Shown here piece by piece: positions 11,286 to 24,060 of a stretch of 64,000 bases of DNA. Origin of the DNA: Protonemura montana (taxonomy: Eukaryota > Arthropoda > Insecta > Plecoptera > Nemouridae); assembly GCA_947568835.1 (NCBI GenBank), contig OX387606.1, positions 9,238,001 through 9,302,000 of the forward strand. The letters are read 5' to 3'. A program made the translations under genes and the position numbers. Positions within the stretch are counted from its first letter, which is position 1. The number at the start of each line of letters is the position of its first letter. A model generated the notes under the pieces. It ran no database searches. It had not been told where the DNA came from and was given only the letters and a program-made list of their open reading frames with translations.

Positions 11286-14200
11286 CAGTGAACGCTGGAA
11301 ATACTTTAATATGTGTTTTTTTAGGATTTTCTGATACTGTTACAAAATTGTATAAAGACGGAACTGGTTTTGTGTTCCACTTGGTTATGTCAATATCAAA
11401 TGAAAATTGCTCACCGAGAATATTTGAGTCATGAAGATAACTCTAAGTTACAGCTAAGAGGCTAAGGGAAGAAGAACTGGCAGGAACATAAGGATTGAAC
11501 AATAAAAATTAAACGTGTTTTTTACTATGCAAAGCGGTCTAGACGCAAGGGTACTTCATGCTTAAAATTGTCTCTTTTATAGTTTTCAAGGCAGTTTGAT
11601 TATGCGCAAGCGGCCATTGCGTTGCGTATCATATAATTTTCTATCATAAAACTCATTGCATGGTTGGTTCGGCCTAATTAAAGCGTTCGTTATTTCACAA
11701 GTTTTATTATGAAAGTTATTATTTGTCAGACATGCTATGATGTTTTCCACTAGCCGGTGTTGTTTGCATCTCGTGAAGTAATCTGGTTCGTGAAAGTTCA
11801 CGTGTAATTAGCACAGAAAGTCGTTTGTTTTGCCCGAGTGCTGGTCGCTCCCATTGCTGTTGTCGACAAGACGTACTGACAGGCGACGCCAGAATTTCAG
11901 GACCAGTGCAATAATACCAACGTTGTGGAGCTAAACTCAATTCCTTTTACATTTATATGCCATGTAAATGGATAGCAACGAAATATAAATCTCATTTATA
12001 TTTGATATAGCTTGTCCTCGTGCTGTTTCGACTGCCCTATCCCCTTACCATGAATACGACTTGTCGTATCTACAAAAAGAACATTATTTTACAAGCTATA
12101 CCAACTGCCAGGCCAACACCGAACCAAACAACCGACCTTAACGCGATACATTATTTACAATTTTTTACTTCATATGACAACAAGTTTTTTTGTAAAAAGA
12201 TAAATTTTTCGTACGAAAGAGACAATATTACTATATATTTAGAGTTTTTTTTTTTCGAAATCTAATGCATAGTTGAACAGTGTCGCGCTCTCTTGTATAA
12301 TTGAGAAGATGGACGTTAAGCCGACAGCTGCAGTCTAGCTCGCTACTGAAGATAACAACCCCACGACATTGCTACCAATCGCGAATGAAATTTCAGTTAT
12401 GAGTTTAGAGCGGTTAAATAAAAAAAAAAAAATTGTTTTATCAAACAGATATCTATAGCAAAAGAAAAAAAAATCTTAGCACGGAAAAAAGCTTTAGAGA
12501 AAAATGAAAATGGCAGAAATCAGTGGAGATAATTTATTGTTTTTAAAAATGACAGTTAAGCCCGCATGTCAGCCCAAAAAGACCGGTAGCACATCTGCTA
12601 GAAAAGTATGTATTTTTGCTGAACGGAGTTTACATAGGTGAAGTTTGGCCGCCCACATAAGTCTCGTGGAACACCTTTTTACCCCGAAGTTATCAGCCGT
12701 TGTGATTTGTCTACAGGGGCTAGTCTAAACTGTGACGACACACATATCTATATCTGCGCGAGGCATTTCAGCTGGTGTCCATAATATCACAATGTCACAA
12801 TGGCTTTGCCTCACGTGTGAATTCGTTTAAAACAAACGAACAATTGGCGGCAATGGATGTCAAAGTGTATCCACCATTTTAAAAATAAAACTATAATCGC
12901 TGAAAAGCCCCATGCCATTGTTGCCCCATTCAAAACACAGGTAATTATTAATCAATAACATTTACATAGCTATATCAGGCAAATATTTTCCAACAGAGTA
13001 GTGGGATTTGTTAATTGATTTCATTATTTAGAAACCTCGACGAAATTATGTATGAATTTTAAAATTAATCGATGGGACACAACGTATCTTCCAGGCGATT
13101 ACGTTACGTCTAGTTAGTTGGCTGACACCTCATTGCTAGGAAATTGCTAGGAAATTGCTAGGATAGTGCTAGGATAGTGCTAGGATAGTGATAGGATAGT
13201 GCTAGGATAGTGCTAGGATAGTGCTAGGATAGTGCTAGGATAGTGCTAGGATAGTGATAGGATAGTGCTAGGATAGTGCTAGGATAGTGCTAGGATAGTG
13301 CTAGGATAGTGCTAGGATAGTGCTAGGATAGTGCTAGGATAGTGCTAGGATAGTGCTAGGATAGTGCTAGGATAGTGCTAGGATAGTGCTAGGATAGTGC
13401 TAGGATAGTGCTAGGATAGTGCTAGGATAGTGCTAGGATAGTGCTAGGATAGTGCTAGGATAGTGTAGGTATAGTGTTGTATAGTGGCGGCGAAAGTGTC
13501 GGATAGTGGCGGCGATAGTGCAAGTTTCATTCATAAGTTATTTCAGATTTTTTTTTATATGAGTTATTTCAAGCAAGTCGCGCTTGAAAGAATTAACCAC
13601 GTTTTCTTGGACCTCGAATAACTAGCAGAGCCAACACTATCGACGGAACTATCCTGCACTATCCTAGCACTATCGACGACACTATCCTGCACTATCCTAG
13701 CACTATCGACGGCACTATCCTGCACTATCCTAGCACTATTTTTTAAGGTTGTAAAATCTTTATAAATGCAATGTGGTACATCCAGCTTGCTAGAGCTTCT
13801 CGGCGTGCTACTCACAGTGCAACTTTTCGTCCAAGTTGCCCCTCGACGTGATGGAAAGCGCTCGGATGAACTCCTCAAATTCTATGGAGCCGTCCTGTAG
13901 GATGCAAACAATGGGTGAATAGTCTGCTCCTGCACAATGCTCACGTCAGCCATTTTAACTCTAAGAGGACATCGCTTAAGTAGTCGATTGTGTATCGGTG
14001 TTTCTAATTCCAAAACTTAATCAATAAATACAATGTGCAGTTGAGAAAGGGATACACTGGATCTCTGAGACAAACTTGGCGTGCTCTTTATGAGGCCGGG
14101 GGCAAGGATTGAAAGGCAAGGAGTTCGAGCTAAGTGGTGGAAACTTTGTTGGCTAAAATATTATGTGTATACTTACGTTGTTTTCATCAAATACTCTGAA

Positions 14201-17200
14201 CACTAAAGAGGCGAACTTGGATGGGTCGCCCTGAGGGAAAAACTGCTTGTAGATTTTGATGAAGCCCTGTGAGAAAGGAAAACAAAATGATAACCGTTAT
14301 TTCGAGTAACATTTCAAGATGGAATGACTTGAAAAAAATATCTGCTAATTACTTACTTGTTCTGTTAAAAGACCGTTTGGACAATCTTTGAGAAAGCCTT
14401 TGTGCCTGGAACAGAAAAGAAATTCAGTTTCATCTCCCGCGCGTGCCACACGCGTGCAAAAATGTGTCTGTACAATAAAGTCGTGCCTTGCATTCACTTC
14501 GCTGGTAAGCAGGGCGTTCGAATAGGATTTTGAAACAAAACCACGCGTGCTGCTTTTAAAATGATTAAAGTTTGTAAAAAAAAGGTGAAGTAGAAGAATG
14601 TTTCATAAGGAAGTATGGGGGTGAACTAGTATTTTAAAGTAATTTCTCACAACGACACTTAGAGCATGGAAACACATTCATGTGGAAATACGTTCACAGC
14701 TACGAGCCGCTGTATGTAATGCTGATCTCAAAAGTGTTCCTTAGATTTATTACCGCAGAAACGCGCTCAGTCTCCTCATTCAACTAGACCTAACTTAGTT
14801 TGATTTGTCTTTAAAGCCTTGTGATAGCATTGAATGAAAACCGTAGATAAAGCACCCGAGCTGGTTGAAATTGACCTATAGGGGATTCGTCATGCTGCAC
14901 GTGGATCTTGCCCCTATAAATTGCTACATGTATACATATTGTATGAATACATGCACGAACCGTGCAAAGGAAGGGGTATGTCATAATTTATAGAAACTGT
15001 TTGGCGTATGGTTAGCCATATTGTGTCGCAGTGTCGCCCTCTTAGACAATTGATACCGTTTGCTTATTAATGCACTTTGCATTTAGGGGTCTTTGCACAG
15101 CCCTCTTGAGGTCAATATCATTCATTTGTCGCTATAAAACAAATTGTCATGCGTTCTGCATTCGTAGCTCCATAAAAATGGTAGTTTATACCATTTGGTG
15201 GTGTAATTTGGTAATGCCGTGATGTCCGTTACATTTTTTAGAACCACCAACGAAAGCATTAAAAATATAACGTTCGACCATAGTACGACTCTCGTCATAA
15301 TTACTTTATTTTTGCCGATGCTTGGAGGCGAGGCAAGATGATATCGATAAGCTGTCAGTATGAGAAAATAAAAGACTTCATCAGGCCCGATTCGAGCGAG
15401 GCCGGCCAAATCCCAACTGGCCCATACGTCATCCACCGTGGCAAGCCCCGCTCCCGAGTTATACAAAAGTAAATACGCTTCTTTTTCCCAAAGAAAAGGA
15501 GCAGGAAAACGAATGATCGCTGGACTCAAACGATGCTTTGCGTCTTTACTGGCCGTCCACCGTATTTACTGGTAGACGCCTCTAACTGGCCGACGGTAGC
15601 GTGGTTTCTCGATGATCCCACGACGCTCGTCTATCTTAGTCGAGATTTGACGTGGTAAGAAAATATTATTACCATGTCAGTTATAAGGGTTGGTGTACGC
15701 GACATGCAGACCGCATTAAAATATTTGTGTACCACTGAGCAAACTGCATGCACAAGCGGCTGGCAAGTAACGATCTCCAAACATTTATTCGACCAAGCGG
15801 AATGAGATAAAGCTTCTTGCCAAAATTTAAGTGCATTAGTTTGTGAAATAAAGACCATTAATTATTGTATTCGCTTCAACTGGCAAGAACAACTCATTTT
15901 TATTTTTATTTTTGGACGAGGTGACACAGCAGAAAGAAACTATTGTCGCTCGTGGACCACAGAGAGCTCAATGATTTTAATCGCAAATCGGCTTCTTTAA
16001 ACGCAAGAATACTGTCAAAGGTCTGCACGGAAAAGCAGACGCTTAATGAAAACATAACTTATCTTTTCAGTTTTAACTTCTCAAGATGAGAGCAGTGAAA
16101 TAATTTTACACTTCTCTTCAAAGTGACTCTAAATTCAGCTCCACTTCCACGTCGCGTGTGTACGTGTTACGACGTGAGACGTTAGTAGTAACACAATTTA
16201 CATGTTTATAACTCGCGAGATGGTATCGTATCACTTTCCACGACGCTCGGCCAAGCTGTATAACATTTTTCGCCCCCTCGGCTGCAACTGTGTCTATCTG
16301 CTGTAAAATGTTAAATGCCATGACAATGTCTTGAGGATAATAATAACATGCACCCGTGAGGTGGATTGGGGGGGGGGGGGGGGGAGTTTGGGTGTGAGGT
16401 GACGCACGCGAGAGCGCCAGGGGTAATAATCACCCCGGCGGCTTGGACAGAGTAAGCCCGCGACGGGTGACGTTCAGATGTTGACCAAGATAACAATTTT
16501 ACGCCAAAAATCGATAGCCCTCGAGAGCTGGGAGCTCAAGTTGAAACATACCTACCCTTATTTTCAGCAACCTTAGCCGCCCCCGCGTCTCCAACCCGGA
16601 CTCTGCACCCCCCCCCCCCCTACGCATTCCTCGCTAGCCATCGTTCACACTGTTACGCCCATGCCGCGTGTAGATCTATATATACTCTTCCGTAGAGCCC
16701 CGGTGCTGGCGCCGGGTGGGAAATTCCCTGGCCCATTTTCTGCACGATAAGTCCCTATATCCCGGCTAGCTCCTAATCTCCCTCGAGAGTTTGCCCCTGT
16801 GGTATAACACCGAACAAACTAATTGGGTTAGAGAAAATCACAAATTAATTCAAAAATTCTGTTGGAAACGTGCGCTTCGAGACGCGAAATGGTTGGTCTG
16901 GAGAGTGAAATCTACACTATAAAGTGGAGTCTTAGCAAATATTTATGAGCGACGATCATCAACGATTTCGTCAGATTTAGTAACGGCAGGAGAAAAATGT
17001 TGTTACGTCAACACATACCCCGTTTAAAGAGAGAACATAATTTGCCGACAGAGGCGCTACCTGTCGTTTTAGGGTGACAAACAGTCCAACTGTCATTTTT
17101 AAAGACAATGCCTATCACCTCTGTTGATGTCCATCATTTTAATTTTGCCTGAAAGATTTTGTAGTGCCAAGAACTTTTGTTTTTGAGCTATTAGAAGAAT

Positions 17201-20200
17201 TATTCTAACATTTATTACAATATTGGGTATTTTTTTACAGATATAATAAGTATTTTGAAGGCCTGCCCCTGAAATCATAACTGAAATCTCATTCATGGGT
17301 TGGTAGCAATGCTGAGGAGCAAACTTAGAGCCGGTATTTTCCCTCGCAGGCTAGACTGTAGCAAAGTAGGTGAAAAGCACAATTTCCCAAAAAAAGACAC
17401 AAACTTGACAAGAATGTGAGGAAACGCGTTCCTTTAGCTGTCGCCCTCGCGAGGGTTGAATTTTTCAACGGGCGTCCGAAATAAAAAGTGGTGAAATGTG
17501 GCTGCTCTGACGCTCTTTACGGGAGGCGAGAGGTCTGACGATATCCCAAAGGTGTGTTGCTCGGCCCATGGTCTTATGTACATACCAACTCCACGCCACG
17601 CGAAAGAGGAATTGCTTCCTTTCGTATACAGTTCTAACCTATGACCTTTCTCTGCCTCACCCTCGCAAGGTGAAGAAAAATACTACCAACTTTGCGTAGA
17701 GAAGTGATATGTAAATATTTCACATACTTTTCCTCTTATACTCTCGCTGTTACAAGCTATGATACTATTTTTCTTTTGTGAAAATAATATAAACGAAACG
17801 CTAGCGCTGTATACTTTTTTTCGATGTAAGCTCACCTTTTTGATACGATTACGTATGCTTATTTCGGGTATAATATGCCATATTAAATTTGACTTCATTG
17901 CGAATTTTTATGAAAGTATTTGCCTGCCAGAGTAAACTGAATGACGTGGCGCTGCATACTAACTCTTCCCACAAAATGCATTCACGGCGTTTTTAGCTAC
18001 CGAACCTCGATCGAATGCTCGATCGCTGAGCGTTAGTTTGTACATGACGCACGCTGATAATTGATTTACTTGCCATGCCAGATACCCTCCAATACTGAAT
18101 TCGAGTGTTTATTAATTCGATTCCGTGCGACCGTCAGTCGGGAATTTAAAACTGTTGGCATCGATTTCATTAAACAGAACGAAATTGTGTGTACACTTCG
18201 TATTCTATCCACTCCCTGCTCGCACGCACACAGCTGGAACGGGACCACATCTGGAACGGCTAAAGAGCTGGGACATCGCAGCTGGGACAAGATCATAGTT
18301 AGGACAGGGCCCATAGTTGAGACGGGCTGTAGAAAGGATTGGGACATGGTTGGGACGGGCGGTTGTTAGGGCAGGGACATGGTTGGGACGGTACCATTGT
18401 TTAGACGTACCCCTATCTGAGTCTTCTGGCATGTAATTCTTTAGAAACAGGGCCCGGGGCAGCCCCCAACCATTGTCAACCCGCTTGGCTGTAGACGTTC
18501 AACGATTCTGCTGCCATTATCCTGTATAAACGACTCGTCAACGACCTTTAGTCACGATATAATCACTTAAAGTCAACTTATTAAAGATCCGTTTTCTTAC
18601 GGAAAGATTGTAAAATAATCGGAGATTCGGCCATTTTACTTTGTCACATGAATCCAGTGGTTTCTTTTCAAATATGAAACCGGTACAGGAAAAAACTCAG
18701 GGTAAAAAAACTTATTCGGTTAGTTCAAATAAAGGAAACGATGTAAATGTGTACACTGAGTTTCCTTCTCATGCAAAACTGCTTCTATTTTTATCTTCAC
18801 ATATATACAAGACGCTTTTGTCCGACTGATTACATCACGCTAACATTCACACGACTCTGTCGGTCGTACCGAACGGTTTGGCGTGTTGAAAACACTGGTT
18901 CTCGTGAGATCACCGAAGTAATACTGCGCTGGGTCAAGTATTGGAAGGATGACCATAATTTCGTATCAACCTCTCGACAGAATGTGTAGGAATCCTGCTG
19001 TTCGAGTTGTACCGTCCTCCGGAAGGGACGTTAAGCCGGTAGTCCGCTTGGTTCTTTTCGACAAGTTTAGACCACGTGCCGAATCCGAGTTTCCCCTACC
19101 CATTCTAGGCTAGGTTACTTTCATTAAAATCCTCTTTATCAACCACTCATACGCCGACGCCATTTAACCAGTGCCACATGGTCCGTTGTCAAAGCAGTGC
19201 GTCGTTAAACACAACATATCAATCAATCTGTCGGCCTTCTCGTGATGGTGCACACAATGTTAGTTCCGCAACCAACTACGAATAGCTAGGTAGCTCAGTG
19301 GGGGCTCTACGTGAGCCGGAGCGGCTGTCTAGAACTCAACAATGAGATCGCGGGGGCTGGGGCCTGTGCCATTGTCCATTCGCCGAGTGGAACCTTTGTC
19401 CGGCGGACGTTTCCATTAGAGTCTAGCGAGTGGTGGATGCTGCAAAGATTCAAGATCTACCTCCAGGGAACACTGACGCGCACTGGAAAATTATTAACAA
19501 CGCTATATTACACGTGTTAATTGGTTCGTCAGATAGAAGAAGTGTAATGAGAAAATAAAATATATTTCTGAGCTGTCTTCTTTGAAATTACGTGGGTAGA
19601 AAAAAACACATTCTATTTTTTTTTTATTTTTTTTTTACTATTTTCTTTATCAGTGAGCGGTGCTTGAAACTGAAATAAGGAATACGCCGAGAAACAAGTT
19701 GAGACATCTGAGCCCGACACCTGGAATTGGCAATTGTCATTTTGAAATCCCTTCCATCTAGCGGCTGACAGACAGTAAGATAAGAATAACCCTTTTCTTA
19801 TTGTTTCCAGTTAGTCTCCGAGGTGTTTTATTAGTTACATTCGAAATTCGAATAGGAAATCGTACCTCTATCTGTTGCATAAATCTTTGGAAGCACAAAT
19901 GAATAAAACTTCTGACTTCAATCCAACCGCCATCACCGTAATTTATCGCTTTCGTATTCACGGCGTCGGGTGTATCATTATAAATGCACATTAGCCTAGT
20001 TGAGGCAGTCACATGTGGCTGAGCCAGCTGGCTTTATCCGTCGGGTAACCACAGTATCGATGCAGTCTGCACGAATGGCCGCGAGTAGCTATAGGCTTAA
20101 ATTTGAGACCCACTTGGCGCAAATCCATGAAAGTTTACAGCCAGAAAATGGCCAAACTAATCAGGTCTTCATTATTAACGTCCAATTAAGCGCGAACATA

Positions 20201-23200
20201 TTCTCATCAGCAGTGCATTATGAGATTATGAATTTATAATCAGTGCTGTAAAGGTGGACAGACTGGCTGGCACAGAAACTTGGGTATCAATAGATTTGTG
20301 TGGGTGTCTTCCGATTTTATTTGCAAAAGGCTAGCCTATTTTTTTTTATTCAATATATTTCTTGGTATATTTATAGCATTTTGTGTCGCATAGCCTATTG
20401 TTGATGTACTGTGGGCTCGGTTTTATGATACAGAAGATTGCTTTCATCGTATCGCGTTCTGTAATAGTATTTGCTGTTGTAATAAAAGGCAAAGAAAACC
20501 AGCTTTTATGCGATTAGAGACAAGATCGTAAGAAAACCTAGCTTATCCACTATTAGAGAGTTGTTTTGGTTTGTTACTTATCTATTTTGTGTACATGTGC
20601 GGAGTGGGCTTAAGGCAGTCAATCATTCCAAGTTCTGGCCCCAATTATTTTTGGTCTCATGCACAACTATTTCCCACACGCTTTGGAATGTAATTTCACG
20701 AACGGTTGAGCAAATGTGTAAGATGTTTCATTAAATTGTAGGAAAAAGCAATTTTTGCAGCACTATGCTACCAAATACAAAACGCCTCGAAGACGCTGTC
20801 ATTAATAAAGCTTGCAATTTCTTGACGTTTTAATGATAAAAACCAGTTTAATTTTAAATCCATGCATCACTTACCATTGTCTCACTTCTCTTTCGGAAAC
20901 TGGAACACAAAAATAAACGAAATCAGTCCAAACATATCACATATTCACATTGATTTCAAATTTTCCAAACACAAAAGCTACAATGACCAGATCGACACTG
21001 TCACTACCCACACATTTACGATTTGCTATTGCACCCAAATTGATTCCGACTCTCCGCTTGTGCCATTTCCAATCTCCGCTAATTTCCCATTTAGAGTTGT
21101 CTGGCAATTAGTCGTCGCCCATCATTTGTGACGGTGATGCCGGGCATTAATCATTCATTTAGCGAGCGGCTGGGAGCGCCAAACCGGACGAATCCTTTCT
21201 GTGAACGCAATATGCAAGCATCCGGTACGCCAGCCAGACAAGATGTTAAACGCTTACAAAAGCTTGCAACGAGAAATGCGATCAGCTGTTGCGTTCAGCT
21301 ATTAACCACAGAAGACGGTGGGTTGATAGGAGTGGGGGGTACGTTCTCAATTTCAAAGGTTCCTGCTCCAACAGATGTTATCTAGTCGTTAATTTATCAG
21401 CTAGAGCAGGTTGAGATTTGACTGATTTTGGCGAATTAGAACTTCACGTTTGATGTCGGATTTAACTTGTTCGTTATTCAATAAATTAGTTTCTTTGCAT
21501 TCCTGAGATGTTAGAATAGTTTGGGACGTACTCTCAGCTTTCTGTCAAAAATTGTCAAGAATTGCATCTTTGCTATTTTGCTAGGTTTATCTTTATATTT
21601 GAAATGTGAAAAACAAGAGAACCTCTATTTAGGTTGAAAAATCAAAACAAAAACAATAGCCTACAAAGTTTTTTTTTCGAAAAACCTACGTTTGCACGAA
21701 ACAGCAACAACGTTTTTCATTATGACACAGAATTCAGAAAGGAATTCTTACTGCACTTTTTGAATATTTATAAAGTTGCTATCACCAATCGGAATATAAT
21801 TTAAGTGGTATCATTTCGTTGCACGCAGACGTAAGCATAATTTACGCATAATATTAGTGCGTGCTATGATACAGTGTTCGTACGTTTTTGCGTAAACACT
21901 GCGACAGAATAATTGCGTACAATCGCTAAGTTTTTTTGTCGATACCTACGTCTGGTATGTAAATCCACTCTTACTGGTTGGGTGCAAGTGATACTTCAAG
22001 TAGAAATTAAATCAATGCACTTTTTCTATGAGCTGGACACTTTAAGTGGAGGTGCCATGATCTTAGCTCTGCGGGCTGCGTTCAGGGGCTACACTCGTAT
22101 TCAGTAGTTTTCTATGTATTCTTACTTATTTTTGTATTTTTAATGAGAAATTGGTCAACAAGTTTTGAATTGACATCATTTATTTAATCTAAAGTCAAAT
22201 TTTTTAAGTATTTTTTAAATTAAATGTGGAGGAGCCGCAATTGATCTGCGGGCTGCGTTCAGAGGAGCATGTTTGAAATGAAATATTAGACGTTGCTTCC
22301 GCTATTGCGAAGAAAGTTTTAATACAAATGTTCAATCCCGAGTTTTGTGTTCTATACTGGAGAAAGATCATGGACCTATTCGCATTCCGTGGTTGGATCA
22401 TAATAACATTTAAACATTGAACATTTAATGCGTTGCTTATTTTATACTCAGAGTGCATTTATATTGACACGAAACTAATCCTATTTAATCCTATCCTATT
22501 TTCGTATGATTTTCAAAATAAAAAGTGACATGGAGGTGCCAGTTTTTCTCTGCGGGTTGCGTTCAGAGGCGCAGAAAATGTTCCCTGTATACCTCGGCCC
22601 TCTGGTTTGGGACTTCGTGAAAAAGTTGACAGCTAGCACCGATAAAGTAGCTTCGCGCGGACTTCAAGAGTAAGAAATCTAACAACATTCTGAAGGCGAC
22701 GCCTCACTTTTTCGTTGCATGCTACTTTCTGTGGTCATATTAGCGTTAGACACCACAAGACTATTCGATAACTGAGTCAAACCAATGGACGTGATTTTAA
22801 TCTTAATTTAATTGAAAACTTCACTTGTATTAAGATGTGCATTTGATTGTAGGTATAAATTATTTGCAGAAACGAGTTTTAGAGTTTTTTTTCGATTAAA
22901 ATAGAGCTGCCGGACAAGAAGAATTATGTATGTACTTAATTTAACTGTCTGGCGATAAAAATAACTACAGGTTTATATATGAATAGAAGTATCTGATTGG
23001 TTGTGATCATGGAGATGAGTTGCCAACTGTTCATCCAGGCCGTATTCATATTGTTATTACTTGATAGCATTGCATAACGTAATTCAGCAAGCTATAAATC
23101 TATAAATACTATAAATGTGATCCCAAGACGAATCTCAAATCCAATTATGTTTCTCAATGCTCGAAAAGGAAATGCAGTGTCAAGTCGCCGAGGAAAATGA

Positions 23201-24013
23201 GTAGGAAAGCGTCGTGCGCTCGTAAAGAGTACAGCAGAGTTGTGTGTTTCCGAAGTGAATGAACGGATGGGATCGAGCGCTCGGATTTATTAACTCGCGG
23301 GCAAGTTTTACAAGGTTCTAATCCACCCGCTGCGACGCCGTGCTACGCACCACGGGCAACAAGTTATCTCAGCTCTAGCGCAGATTTTCCCATTTGGCAC
23401 AACAAGAAGACATTAATCAAGTATTGCTGGCACCAGTGGGTATTTTTATGTTGATCTACTAGAAATATTTTTTAAATCTACCGTAATATTGGTTTCAATA
23501 ATATGGAACTCTCTTCAGAACTGATTTTTCCGTGCGCTTAGCTGACCTTAAACTTGTAGAATAACTTTATATTTAAATGTGTATCATATTTTATATTTTT
23601 TCTTAAAAGGAAAATGAAAACTTCCAAGTGAATGGTCCCTTTTAGTATTCATAACTCGTTAAAACATCCATATATCTTCATCTCCGCCTCCAGTTCCATA
23701 CACCAGGGCGCGACGGTGTATACACGTCACGACGCCTCCACTCGACGCCTTCCGAGTTGATACCGACGCTTTTTGTGTCACAAAATTTTCCTCGAACGAA
23801 GCATCAGCCCCCTTTGCCCCTTCCATCACCACCCTCTTTTGCCACCGGCGTTCAACACGGTGGAAAAGGTTACAGCGCCGCAGTGAGGCTCGAGAAGAGC
23901 ACATGCCCAAACACACACAAACTTTTCCATTTCGCAACAGAGGATTGGGGCGATTTTTTCCCTGTCGCGGCATTGTTCTTCCGTCCTCAACGCTCAGTTA
24001 ACCCTACTTATCG

Positions 24014-24060
<47 letters not shown>

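Larger units (their letters stand above)
10935..13815 (-). other. Frequenin intron 5
   Basis: 2.9 kb with GTGAGT and CAG ends. It holds a 29-nt poly-T run (11254-11282), family A copy 2 (12331-12640), the 11-bp minisatellite (13133-13465) and its inverted counterpart (13635-13739). No coding sequence was seen in the rest. Confidence 0.85.
14406..20874 (-). other. Frequenin intron 2
   Basis: 6.5 kb with GTAAGTGATG donor and CTGTTCCAG acceptor. It holds a 17-nt poly-G run (16368-16384), family A copy 3 (minus), a degenerate GGGAC-rich tandem region (18228-18420) and a 5S-headed SINE (18838-19230). The 135-codon minus ORF at 15122-15529 shows no domain I recognise. Confidence 0.85.

Noticed and set aside
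13564-13878. Minus ORF with an 11-residue repeat ([11 protein letters not shown])
   Set aside because: It is the inverted 33-bp repeat read in one frame plus exon 5 in the wrong frame. The true frame of exon 5 is fixed by frequenin.
15122-15529. 135-codon minus ORF in frequenin intron 2
   Set aside because: No recognised domain or splice context. Length is compatible with chance.
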